Positions 33,249 through 41,205 of a stretch of 64,000 nt of DNA are shown in pieces. The stretch comes from Flavobacterium sp. 1355 (GTDB lineage Bacteria > Bacteroidota > Bacteroidia > Flavobacteriales > Flavobacteriaceae): positions 124,001-188,000 of the forward strand of contig NZ_JAFICC010000011.1 in the NCBI RefSeq assembly GCF_017833415.1, in the 5' to 3' direction. The position numbers and the translations under genes are program-made. Below the pieces are notes generated by a model. The model did no database searches. It was not told the DNA's origin and saw only the letters and a program-made list of their open reading frames with translations. Position 1 is the first letter of the stretch. Each line of letters opens with the position of its first letter.

Positions 33249-34403
33249 TTAACTTTTTATCAATCCGTTAACAAATTTAATATTTTTATTTAAATAAAAA
33301 TCTGCTTTTTGATTCAAATTCGGAAAATTAGAATAATCATCAGAGTAACTTGCGCCTTCTCCATCATATTCAAAATGTCCGAAATAATTTTCTAATTCGC
33401 CTACTTCAGCTATGTAGGCATTGAAATGAATCTTATTTTCAATCAATTCTTCTTTGTATTGTGCGACAAAATTCGTAATAATTTCGATACCATCATAATT
33501 TATTTTGATATTTTTATACATAAAATCATAAAAAACGACTTTATTTTGTGAAATATTCAAATAATCATAAAATCTATTATCAACTAAATCGTTTTCGGAA
33601 AGTATTCTGAAAGCCGAAATAAGTGAGAAAAATATGAACTTTCTTGTTATTTCACGGCTATAATCACCTGAATAGTGCCCGGCTTCAAATAAAATTGTGG
33701 GAACACCCAAAAATTGAAATGTATCTCCTATACAATTAATATTAAAAGAATCGTCAAAACGCCCAACCTGTCCCGGAATGTATTCCTGCAATATATCATT
33801 GATGCCGGCAATTAAGTTTATAGCTTTTAATCTATTATCATTTACTTCTCTTTCTTCATTATAAGAAGGTGCCAAAAAAGAAACCGTAGCAGGTTTTCCG
33901 AAATCTCCGGCACCATAAATAGTACGCTGATCATGTAGGTTAAAGCAATAATGAGGCTTAAAATCCTCAAAAACCTTACGAAGCACATTACTTTCAGGCT
34001 GTGTCAGATTTTGAGAATCACGGTTAAGATCTATCTTATTGGCATTTTCACGGGTATATAATGCTGCGCCATCTGGATTTAAAATCGGAATACAATAAAA
34101 AGTAAATGTATCAAGCAGTTTTGCTGCAAGATCAGTTTTACTGTTTAATACATTAATAAAGTCAAAAAGTGCTTTTGTAGTTGTGCTTTCATTTCCATGC
34201 ATCTGAGACCATAAATATATACGAGTATCTCCTGAGCCAACCTCATAACTATATATAGGTTTATCTAATACCGATTTGCCAATCAGTTTCACCTGGTTAT
34301 TTGTATTTAGTTTATCTAATAGAGGCTGAATGTGTTCTAAAGTAAGGTAACGCCCTTGTATAGTCTGCTCTTTGTTTTCCTTAAATAATTCTTCTAAATT
34401 CAT
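33249..34403 (-). CDS. M14-family zinc metallopeptidase
   Basis: A 384-residue carboxypeptidase-fold protein. Zinc ligands are His and Glu in WSQMHGNES (about residues 67-75) and a histidine in CFNLHDQRTIY (about 157); the catalytic Glu is probably in TILFEAGHYSGDYS. ILNPDGAALYTRENANKIDLNRD is the family arginine region. No signal peptide is visible, so it may be cytosolic. It is divergent from the XRE gene at 34716, and its promoter overlaps two of that region's palindromes. Confidence 0.85.
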   Translation of the reverse strand: MNLEELFKENKEQTIQGRYLTLEHIQPLLDKLNTNNQVKLIGKSVLDKPIYSYEVGSGDTRIYLWSQMHGNESTTTKALFDFINVLNSKTDLAAKLLDTFTFYCIPILNPDGAALYTRENANKIDLNRDSQNLTQPESNVLRKVFEDFKPHYCFNLHDQRTIYGAGDFGKPATVSFLAPSYNEEREVNDNRLKAINLIAGINDILQEYIPGQVGRFDDSFNINCIGDTFQFLGVPTILFEAGHYSGDYSREITRKFIFFSLISAFRILSENDLVDNRFYDYLNISQNKVVFYDFMYKNIKINYDGIEIITNFVAQYKEELIENKIHFNAYIAEVGELENYFGHFEYDGEGASYSDDYSNFPNLNQKADFYLNKNIKFVNGLIKS

Positions 34404-34416
34404 TGTGTTTTGATTA

Positions 34417-34489
34417 GTTTACAAAAGTAAACATCTTTATTTTTACAATTGTAAACTGATTTAAAAAGAAGAAATTTATAAATGTAAAC
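34417..34489. promoter_or_regulatory. Peptidase-side operator group (three GTTTAC-N4-GTAAAC sites)
   Basis: Three palindromes: GTTTACAAAAGTAAAC (34417-34432, perfect), TTTTACAATTGTAAAC (34441-34456, 11/12), ATTTATAAATGTAAAC (34474-34489, 10/12). On the minus strand the first contains TACTTTTG (34429-34422), a perfect -7 box, and the second contains a TTG (34448-34446) 16 bp upstream of it. So the operators cover both promoter elements of the M14 gene, consistent with repression. Confidence 0.75.
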
Positions 34490-34637
34490 TGATTTTGTAC
34501 TGAAAAATGAAAGTTTGGGACATAAGCGGTTAACAATTGTTACTCGTGTTAATATAATGCATTATATTTCTATAAATCAAGTAGTTAAATACATTTACTT
34601 ATAGTAAAAAAGCGTTATTTAATTACTTTAATTATCA

Positions 34638-34724
34638 ATTTACAACTGTAAAATAGATTATATCATTACTTTTAATTACATTTGTAAACATGTTAAATAA
34701 TTATAATATTTTACAATGGTAAAC
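34638..34724. promoter_or_regulatory. Regulator-side operator group (three GTTTAC-N4-GTAAAC sites)
   Basis: Three more copies: ATTTACAACTGTAAAA (34638-34653), AATTACATTTGTAAAC (34674-34689) and TTTTACAATGGTAAAC (34709-34724). The second contains TACATTTG (34677-34684), a perfect -7 box; the third covers the ATG at 34716. The gap between the two groups is AT-rich and has no gene. The pattern suggests autoregulation by the XRE protein. Confidence 0.75.
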
Positions 34725-35180
34725 ATCGATGATTTTGTAAAAAGGCTGGAAATTATCTTAGATTATTATGGTCTTAACGCCTCTGGTTTTGCCGATAAAA
34801 TTGGTGTGCAGCGTTCTAGTATGTCTCACCTTCTTTCAGGCAGAAACAAACCAAGCTTAGATTTTGTTCTAAAAATACTGGATGTTTTTCCGGATGTAGA
34901 CTTATACTGGATTTTGAATGGTAAAGGAAGTTTTCCAAAAAAACAGGAAGAACCTTCAAATAAAATAATATCCGAAACAGAAAGAGACTCTCCTATTCCG
35001 GTAAATGAAAATTTTAATAATGAGAATTTATTTTCGGACCTTAGTTATGATAAAAATATTTCAGACAAAAACGCAAATCCTCCAAAGGTTAAAGAAGCAT
35101 CTTTTAACTTAGAGGAAGGTGAAATTGAAAAAATTGTGTTTTTTTATAAAAACGGAACATTTAAGGTCTACAATCCTTAA
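34716..35180 (+). CDS. XRE-type helix-turn-helix regulator
   Basis: A 154-residue protein. Residues 1-65 are an XRE/Cro-CI domain (FVKRLEIILDYYGLNASGFADKIGVQRSSMSHLLSGRNKPSLDFVLKIL, then DLYWILNGKGSF). The rest is an acidic, poorly structured tail ending GEIEKIVFFYKNGTFKVYNP, which may be a small oligomerisation or ligand unit. The operator repeats around it include one over its start codon. Its regulated partner is probably the M14 peptidase and itself. Confidence 0.85.
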   Translation: MVNIDDFVKRLEIILDYYGLNASGFADKIGVQRSSMSHLLSGRNKPSLDFVLKILDVFPDVDLYWILNGKGSFPKKQEEPSNKIISETERDSPIPVNENFNNENLFSDLSYDKNISDKNANPPKVKEASFNLEEGEIEKIVFFYKNGTFKVYNP

Positions 35181-35263
35181 TTAAAATTTAGAGCATATTT
35201 GGATATGGGTAAAGAAAATTTTGATTTACGCGATTCTCAGGCGGTTGAAAAGTTGTTCCAAAT

Positions 35264-35815
35264 TTACAATTTGACACCGTTTTCAGGAATTTTTCCTAAA
35301 ACACCTTTATAGTGCTCTTTTAAAATTTCCAAATCATTTTCATAATCTCCTGTTGGGTAAAATGGTTTTCCAAAATTTACTTCTTTTTTGCCCCAGTCAA
35401 AAGTTACAGGTACAATCGGCACATTCGCTTTAAGCGCAATATAATAAAAACCGCTTTTTATTTCAGAAACACCTTTTCTGGTTCCCTCTGGAGCAACTGC
35501 CAGGCGAAAAACTTCTTTTCTGTCAAAAATTGCTGCTATGGAATCTACTTTATTTAGACCGCCTGAACGATCAATTGGTTCGCCTCCTACATTTTTAAAA
35601 TAATAACCAAATGGAAATTTAAATAATTCCTTTTTCCCAACCCAGTTCATTTGCAATCCTGAAATACCTCTTGTAAACAGACCAATATAAAAATCATGAT
35701 TACTGGTATGCGGCATTACCATTAATATACATTTTTTTATCTCTGCATTTTCAATACCCACTATCTTCCAGCCCATTAGCTTAAAAAAGATAAACTTATA
35801 TAGTTTCTTCTTCAT
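35264..35815 (-). CDS. Lysophospholipid/1-acylglycerol-3-phosphate acyltransferase family protein
   Basis: A 183-residue PlsC-type enzyme. The catalytic block is VMPHTSNHDFYIGLF (residues 33-47; the usual HxxxxD reads HTSNHD), with the substrate block VAPEGTRKGVSEIKSGFYYIAL (about 108-129) and VPIVPVTFDWG. It would transfer an acyl chain to a lysophospholipid at the inner membrane. It is short and lacks an obvious TM helix beyond the N-terminal amphipathic part. Confidence 0.85.
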   Translation of the reverse strand: MKKKLYKFIFFKLMGWKIVGIENAEIKKCILMVMPHTSNHDFYIGLFTRGISGLQMNWVGKKELFKFPFGYYFKNVGGEPIDRSGGLNKVDSIAAIFDRKEVFRLAVAPEGTRKGVSEIKSGFYYIALKANVPIVPVTFDWGKKEVNFGKPFYPTGDYENDLEILKEHYKGVLGKIPENGVKL

Positions 35816-35880
35816 TAAAATTTATATTTCAGGCAAAATAAAAGATTTAAAATGGTATTTTTGAGTAAAACGCGTACAAA

Positions 35881-36546
35881 ATGATTCAAAAAATATTCAG
35901 CTATCTGATTCCAATAAAAATATTCAAAAAAAAATCTGCAAGAAGCAAAATGATTGAAGTGACATGGGCAAATGGTGAATTGGTTCTGGATTCTGAAAAT
36001 ACTAATTACTCTTATGGAAGCCTGCAGCGAATATTAAGGTATGGACTTCGAAATATTGGCTATGATAAGATTCTTGAAATGCAACACATTTTATTGTTGG
36101 GTGTTGCAGGCGGAAGCGTGATAAAAACTCTGGTTGACGAAATTGAATATAAAGGTAAGATTACGGGTGTTGAAATTGATCCTGATATTATCCAGATTGC
36201 AAATCAATATTTTAACCTTGACCAAATCAAGCCACTTGAGATTATTATAGATGATGCTTTTGAATTTGTTCTGAAAACAAAAGACAAATATGATTTGATT
36301 ATTGTAGATATTTTTGAGGACATAAAAATGCCTAATTTTTTATTCGAAAAGTTTTTCAGTGAGCGCGTTTGTTCACTCTTAAAAGAAAAGGGCTTTGTAC
36401 TTTTTAATACAATGATTTTAGATGAAGCACATAATGTAAGAAACAGGAAGTATATTTCAGAAATAAACCCTAAATTGTTTTCCTCAAAAATGCTGCCCCG
36501 AATAGAAGATCACAACGAATTAATAATCATCGAAAAAGTAGTTTAA
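35881..36546 (+). CDS. Spermidine-synthase-like methyltransferase-fold protein
   Basis: A 221-residue Rossmann protein of the polyamine aminopropyltransferase group. Motifs: ILLLGVAGGSVIKTLVDEI (about 77-95), GVEIDPDIIQIANQYFNL (about 99-117), and IIDDAFEFV with LIIVDIFED. It is much shorter than SpeE (about 280) and lacks the full N-terminal beta domain, so aminopropyl transfer is not certain. It is followed at 8 bp by the M23 gene. Confidence 0.75.
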   Translation: MIQKIFSYLIPIKIFKKKSARSKMIEVTWANGELVLDSENTNYSYGSLQRILRYGLRNIGYDKILEMQHILLLGVAGGSVIKTLVDEIEYKGKITGVEIDPDIIQIANQYFNLDQIKPLEIIIDDAFEFVLKTKDKYDLIIVDIFEDIKMPNFLFEKFFSERVCSLLKEKGFVLFNTMILDEAHNVRNRKYISEINPKLFSSKMLPRIEDHNELIIIEKVV

Positions 36547-36554
36547 TTTACTAT

Positions 36555-37232
36555 ATGAAAACCCTTGTCTCCATTTTAAAAGCCTTACCGCCTACAAAAG
36601 TTATTGATACTAATATTGATTTTTCAAAATATGTTCCTTTAGATTTATCGGTTACAAACCAGGATCTGGCCAAAAGCATACCCGCAAATGCTACTGAATT
36701 TGAAGGTTTTATTTCAAAATATTTAGAAAAAAATAATGCCGAAATTGCTTTTGGAGGTTATATAGAAGGGCGTAACTTATATAAGAGAAGTACAATTTTT
36801 AAAGACGGATCCAATCCCGAGCGCAATATTCATATTGGTTTGGATTTGTGGGGAAAAGCGGGAACAAAAGTCCTGGCTCCGCTTGACGGAAAAATTCACA
36901 GCTTTAAAAATAATCTTGGTTTGGGAGATTACGGACCGACAATTATTTTGGAACATGAAATTGAAAATGAAAAATTTTATACTTTATACGGACATTTGTC
37001 GTTAGAAAGTATAGAAAACTTAACCGTTGGGGCTGTTTTTAAAAAAGGTGAAAGTTTAGCAACATTGGGAAATTCTGAAATAAATGGCGATTATGCGCCG
37101 CATTTACATTTTCAGATCATAAATAATATTGAAAATTATCTTGGTGATTATCCCGGAGTTTGCAACATAAATGACTTAAATTTTTATATAGAAAATTGCC
37201 CCGACCCTAACTTATTATTAAAAATAACATAA
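36555..37232 (+). CDS. M23-family peptidase (LytM-like)
   Basis: A 225-residue protein with an M23 fold. The zinc site is HIGLDLWGKAGTKVLAPLDG (His and Asp, about residues 93-112) and the second histidine pair is YGHLSLE and HLHFQI. There is no clear signal peptide at the start (MKTLVSILKALPPTKVIDTN), so localisation is uncertain. It would cleave peptidoglycan cross-bridges or act as a degenerate LytM. Operon with the SpeE-like gene and the lipoprotein behind it. Confidence 0.85.
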   Translation: MKTLVSILKALPPTKVIDTNIDFSKYVPLDLSVTNQDLAKSIPANATEFEGFISKYLEKNNAEIAFGGYIEGRNLYKRSTIFKDGSNPERNIHIGLDLWGKAGTKVLAPLDGKIHSFKNNLGLGDYGPTIILEHEIENEKFYTLYGHLSLESIENLTVGAVFKKGESLATLGNSEINGDYAPHLHFQIINNIENYLGDYPGVCNINDLNFYIENCPDPNLLLKIT

Positions 37233-37238
37233 ATAGTT

Positions 37239-37712
37239 ATGAAGAAAGCAATATTGATTATATGTTTGTCCTTGTTAGCAGGATGTAAATCAAAAACCGT
37301 CAGTAGAGATACCGAAGATCTCAAAATTACAAAACTCGAAGCTTCGGATATAAATGCAAATCAGCAGAAAAAAGCTTACGATTTAGGAAAAAGGGTTTTA
37401 GAAACCTGCAACACATCTAAGTTCAAACCTTTTGATGAAACCGAAGTTACCAAATCTGTAATGGAAAATACGACAGAAGAACGTCTGACAAAAACATGTA
37501 CCAGATTCAGGCAGTATTACGGAAATTTTATTGATTTGAAACTAGACGGGGTTTATAAAACCAAACAAGAAGTGATTTATCGTTACCATGCATTATACAC
37601 AAAAAAAGTAGCCAATAAAGAACTTCGTGTTTTTGTAAATGAAGAAAACTTGGTTTCTGCCATAAAATCAATGGATTGGGAAGAAAGTTTTGAATCGAAA
37701 TTAAAAGATTAA
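37239..37712 (+). CDS. Putative lipoprotein
   Basis: A 157-residue protein with signal MKKAILIICLSLLAGC; LAGC is a clear lipobox, so the mature protein is lipid-anchored from Cys16. The rest (SDINANQQKKAYDLGKRVLETCNTSKFKPF ... FRQYYGNFIDLKLDGVYKTKQEVIYRYHALY) resembles small DUF3887/NTF2-like domains, but I cannot name it. It starts 6 bp after the M23 gene and is probably envelope-associated. Confidence 0.75.
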   Translation: MKKAILIICLSLLAGCKSKTVSRDTEDLKITKLEASDINANQQKKAYDLGKRVLETCNTSKFKPFDETEVTKSVMENTTEERLTKTCTRFRQYYGNFIDLKLDGVYKTKQEVIYRYHALYTKKVANKELRVFVNEENLVSAIKSMDWEESFESKLKD

Positions 37713-37724
37713 AAAAGATATACT

Positions 37725-38249
37725 ATGAATATAAAATTGCCTCTTTTTGTTTTGCTCTTTATTTCAACTATAGCAACAGCACAGCAAACGATGATTGTAA
37801 ATGGTTCCAAGCCTTTTCCGGCAACACAGGAATATACTTTTATCTGCGAAAAATATGCTTACACAGGAGAAACAAAAGTTCAGATTGCAAAAACAGAAAA
37901 AGGAGGAATTTTAAAATTATCAATTGCAGCCGCCAATGACAAAGCCAGAATTTCTGGCGGTGTTTATGTAGATCTGGCAAATGGAGATGTTATACCATGT
38001 GTAGATAAAAATGTAAAAGAATCTGCAGATGGTAAAACAACCTCCTATTATTACTTTACTCCCGCAGAAATGCTTAAACTCAAAAAGACCGATATTAAAT
38101 CCATAAGATTTATAATTGCCGGAGGATCAAACACATTTGGCAACCAAACAGGTTATTTTACTACAGTAAACAAAATGGAGTATTTTTCTACTGCTTACGA
38201 TACTTCAAAAAAATCATACGATACTGCCAAAGAAATTAGTACTTTATAA
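37725..38249 (+). CDS. Secreted hypothetical protein
   Basis: A 174-residue protein with signal peptide MNIKLPLFVLLFISTIATAQ (cleaved after TAQ or AQQ). The mature part is mainly beta-strands with TEKGGILKLSIAAANDKARISGGVYVDLANGDVIPC and TTSYYYFTPAEMLKLKK. Not recognised. It lies 12 bp after the lipoprotein gene and likely belongs to the same operon. Confidence 0.65.
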   Translation: MNIKLPLFVLLFISTIATAQQTMIVNGSKPFPATQEYTFICEKYAYTGETKVQIAKTEKGGILKLSIAAANDKARISGGVYVDLANGDVIPCVDKNVKESADGKTTSYYYFTPAEMLKLKKTDIKSIRFIIAGGSNTFGNQTGYFTTVNKMEYFSTAYDTSKKSYDTAKEISTL

Positions 38250-38298
38250 AGATTTTTGTTTGAAATAAATCTTATATTTATGTTCTAATTTCACAAAA

Positions 38299-38772
38299 AT
38301 GAATTCAAACGAAAATTTAATTACCAAGTTCTATACCGCTTTTGGAAACGCTGATTACAAGACGATGAGCGAATGCTATCACCCAAAAGTTCACTTTATT
38401 GATCCCGCCTTCGGATTATTAAAAGAAGAACAGGTTTCTAAAATGTGGGAAATGCTGCTTTCCAGAAGCAAAGGCAACCTCAAAATTGAATTTTCTAATG
38501 TAAGGGCAGACGAATTTACCGGTTCTGCAAACTGGCAGGCGACTTACAATTTTAGCAAAACCAACAGAAAAGTTATCAATAAAATTGCTGCCGAATTCGT
38601 TTTTCAGGACGGATTAATCATTAAACACACTGATAATTTTGATGTTTGGAAATGGTCAAAACAAGCTTTCGGTTTAACCGGATACTTATTGGGCTGGACC
38701 GGATTTTTTCAGGGCAAAATACAAAAGCAGGCTTTGCTGTCTCTTAAAAAATTTGAGAAATCAAATAGTTAA
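38299..38772 (+). CDS. Nuclear transport factor 2-like (SnoaL-type) protein
   Basis: A 157-residue cone-fold protein: NLITKFYTAFGNADYKTMSECYHPKVHFIDPAFG (residues 6-39), SGSANWQATYNF-like strands, and KHTDNFDVWKWSKQAFGLTG near the end. Superfamily of small-molecule isomerases and binding proteins. The genomic context gives no substrate. Confidence 0.78.
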   Translation: MNSNENLITKFYTAFGNADYKTMSECYHPKVHFIDPAFGLLKEEQVSKMWEMLLSRSKGNLKIEFSNVRADEFTGSANWQATYNFSKTNRKVINKIAAEFVFQDGLIIKHTDNFDVWKWSKQAFGLTGYLLGWTGFFQGKIQKQALLSLKKFEKSNS

Positions 38773-38829
38773 AATAAATCCTTCAAATATACAGACAATT
38801 TTCAGGAGCAAAAATCTAAAACCTAAAAG

Positions 38830-38918
38830 ACCTTTTGTCCGCTCCCGAAGCTTCGGGACGCTATATCTTTTCCTTTTTAAAGAAAAAAGAAAAAGGATAT
38901 CGCTACTAATCGGGCTAG
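38830..38918 (-). repeat. Dispersed intergenic hairpin repeat, copy A
   Basis: Read on the minus strand: CTAGCCC at the outer end, AGCGATATCCTTTT (38904-38891), then 19 nt, then AAAAGATATAGCG (38871-38859), then a palindrome TCCCGAAGCTTCGGGA (38858-38843). The first two blocks match copy B (47505-47582), the second one with no mismatch over 13 nt. The palindrome is GC-rich for this genome. It lies in the 228-bp space between convergent genes; no coding sequence. Confidence 0.7.
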
Positions 38919-38948
38919 ATTAGAAATATAAAATTCTTAAGAAACAAA

Positions 38949-38981
38949 AAACCCAACAGAATCTAGAAAACTGTCGGGTTT
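38949..38981 (-). terminator. Terminator of the class V aminotransferase gene
   Basis: AAACCCAACAG (38949-38959) pairs with CTGTCGGGTTT (38971-38981), with one mismatch and T-run on the minus strand. Confidence 0.75.
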
Positions 38982-39000
38982 GTTATATATATTTTAATGC

Positions 39001-40488
39001 TTACGATTTAAACCAACCGGCAACTAATTCATCTTCAAATGAATTGGCATTTTTGTGAATAAACTCATTTGTTGTTTTATTATACGAATAATCCAAAGCC
39101 CAGTCTTGATGTTTCTCTGCCAGTTCCTTAATGCTATTGCAGACAAAAGCAATCTCTTCGTCTGTAGTAGTAGGATGAATAGACATTCTGATCCATCCAG
39201 GTTTTTTTATCAAATCGCCAATTGTAATTTCGTTTACCAGTTTATTTGAAGTTTCCTGATCTACGTGCAGCAAAAAATGTCCATACGTTCCGGCACAGCT
39301 GCATCCTCCCCTGGTTTGAATTCCAAAACGGTCATTCAGTATTTTTACACCTAAATTAAAATGAAGGTCTTCAATAAAAAAAGAGATAACACCCAGACGG
39401 TTTTTATGCTGTCCCGCCAAAATTTTAATATTGGCAACAGCATCCAATTTATTAAAAACATAATCAACGATTTCATGTTCACGCTGCAAAATGTTTTCAA
39501 TTCCCATTTCTTCTTTGAGCTCAATTGCCAAAGCCGTTTTTATAACCTGAAGAAATCCCGGAGTTCCCCCATCTTCACGATCTTCAATATTATCTATATA
39601 TTTATGTTCTCCCCATGGATTTGTCCAGCTGACAGTACCGCCGCCAGGACAATCGGGAATCATATTATTGTATAATTTTTTATTAAAAATCAAAACACCC
39701 GAAGTTCCCGGCCCGCCTAAAAATTTATGAGGCGAAAAGAAAATAGCATCCAGATAAGATTCCGGATCTTCGGGATGCATATCAATTTCTACATAAGGTC
39801 CCGAACAGGCAAAATCAACAAAACAAACACCATTATATTGATGCATCAGTTTTGCTGCCTCATGAAAAGGAGTTTTTAAACCGGTAACATTTGAACACGA
39901 AGTAATTGAAGCAATTTTTATTGTTCTGTCATTATATTTCTTCAATAATTCCTCCAGATTACCCAGGCAAAAAAGCCCTTTTTCGCAAGAAGGAATAATT
40001 TCTACATCTGCAATAGTCTCTAACCATGATGTCTGATTAGAATGATGTTCCATGTGAGAAATAAAAACTATTGGTCTCTTTTCTGCAGGAACAATTGTGC
40101 AATCCTTTAGGTTCTCAGGAATTTTCAAACCTAAAATACGTTGAAATTTATTGACAACACCTGTCATTCCCGTTCCATCGGTAATCAAAACATCGTCCTG
40201 ACTCGCATTTGTATGACGCTTAATTATGTTTCGTGCATGATGGTATGCTTTTGTCATGGCAGTACCTGACACAGTAGTTTCAGTATGGGTATTGGCAACA
40301 AAAGGCCCAAATTCGTTCAGAAGTTTCTCTTCTATAGGACGATACAATCTCCCACTGGCAGTCCAGTCTGTATAAATGATCTGTTTTTTGCCATACGGAG
40401 ACATAAATTCTTGATTTACACCGACAATATGCTGTCTGAATTCCTGAAAATATGTTTCCAGACTGATGGTACTATTTTTGCTGTTCAT
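39001..40488 (-). CDS. Class V aminotransferase/cysteine-desulfurase-like PLP protein
   Basis: A 495-residue fold-type I PLP enzyme. Cofactor lysine is in DAIFFSPHKFLGGPGTSG (about residue 249-266); the cysteine region FGIQTRGGCSCAGTYG (about 389-404) resembles the active-site cysteine loop of desulfurases. It is about 90 residues longer than SufS and not next to suf genes, so it is probably a diverged member of unknown substrate. The ATG at 40488 is set by the -7 box TATATTTG (40517-40510); a longer start would lie upstream of it. Confidence 0.82.
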   Translation of the reverse strand: MNSKNSTISLETYFQEFRQHIVGVNQEFMSPYGKKQIIYTDWTASGRLYRPIEEKLLNEFGPFVANTHTETTVSGTAMTKAYHHARNIIKRHTNASQDDVLITDGTGMTGVVNKFQRILGLKIPENLKDCTIVPAEKRPIVFISHMEHHSNQTSWLETIADVEIIPSCEKGLFCLGNLEELLKKYNDRTIKIASITSCSNVTGLKTPFHEAAKLMHQYNGVCFVDFACSGPYVEIDMHPEDPESYLDAIFFSPHKFLGGPGTSGVLIFNKKLYNNMIPDCPGGGTVSWTNPWGEHKYIDNIEDREDGGTPGFLQVIKTALAIELKEEMGIENILQREHEIVDYVFNKLDAVANIKILAGQHKNRLGVISFFIEDLHFNLGVKILNDRFGIQTRGGCSCAGTYGHFLLHVDQETSNKLVNEITIGDLIKKPGWIRMSIHPTTTDEEIAFVCNSIKELAEKHQDWALDYSYNKTTNEFIHKNANSFEDELVAGWFKS

Positions 40489-40666
40489 TAGTGTGCCTTG
40501 TATTTGATGCAAATATATTGCTTTTTTATAAAATTGAGAATTTATCAATTATAAACTTCAAACATTAGATAACCTTTTGGTATCTTTAAGTAAACAGCAA
40601 TTTTTATAAAAATTTATCACAATATTCTATCGGATTAATAGGCAATTAAAATTTAAACAAACATTT

Positions 40667-41197
40667 ATGGGAAATTTATCAGTTGCAACTTTTGGTGGCG
40701 GATGTTTCTGGTGTGTAGAAGCCGTCATTCAACGTTTAAAAGGAATTGGAACAATAAAATCCGGATTTTCAGACGGGTTTATTAAAAATCCACCTTACCG
40801 CGAAGTCTGCACCGGAAGAACCGGCCATGCAGAAGTTGTTCAGGTAACATTTGATCCTGACATAATTTCATACCATGACCTGATTACCATTTTTATGACA
40901 AGTCATGATCCGACAACATTAAATCGTCAGGGCGGTGATAATGGAACACAATATCGTTCGGTTATTCTCTATCATGATAATTCTCAAAAAGAAATTGCAG
41001 AACAGGTTTTTGAAGAAGTTCAGCCCATTTACGCTGATCCAATTGTGACACAATTAAAACCTTTTGAAAAATTTTACGACGCAGAAGATTATCATCAAAA
41101 CTATTACAATCAAAACAAGGAAGCGGGTTATTGCCAGGTGGTAATTGATCCAAAAATTCAGAAACTAAAAAAAATGTATGCTGATAAACTGGCATAA
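40667..41197 (+). CDS. msrA: Peptide-methionine (S)-S-oxide reductase
   Basis: A 176-residue enzyme repairing oxidised methionine. The catalytic motif is TFGGGCFWCVEAV (Cys15 region); other landmarks are HAEVVQVTFDPDIISYHDLITIFMTSHDPT and FYDAEDYHQNYYN. The resolving cysteine is probably in AGYCQVV near the C-terminus. It lies 8 bp upstream of selO, so both are probably co-transcribed. Confidence 0.93.
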   Translation: MGNLSVATFGGGCFWCVEAVIQRLKGIGTIKSGFSDGFIKNPPYREVCTGRTGHAEVVQVTFDPDIISYHDLITIFMTSHDPTTLNRQGGDNGTQYRSVILYHDNSQKEIAEQVFEEVQPIYADPIVTQLKPFEKFYDAEDYHQNYYNQNKEAGYCQVVIDPKIQKLKKMYADKLA

Positions 41198-41205
41198 ATA
41201 ATATA

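Noticed and set aside
35203..35310. A 35-codon plus-strand ORF (MGKENFDLRDSQAVEKLFQI...)
   Set aside because: It overlaps the 3' end of the acyltransferase on the other strand and has no supporting promoter; too short to call.
39001..40488. Assignment as SufS/IscS
   Set aside because: It is longer than SufS and IscS and no suf or isc genes are nearby; only the class V aminotransferase fold is supported.
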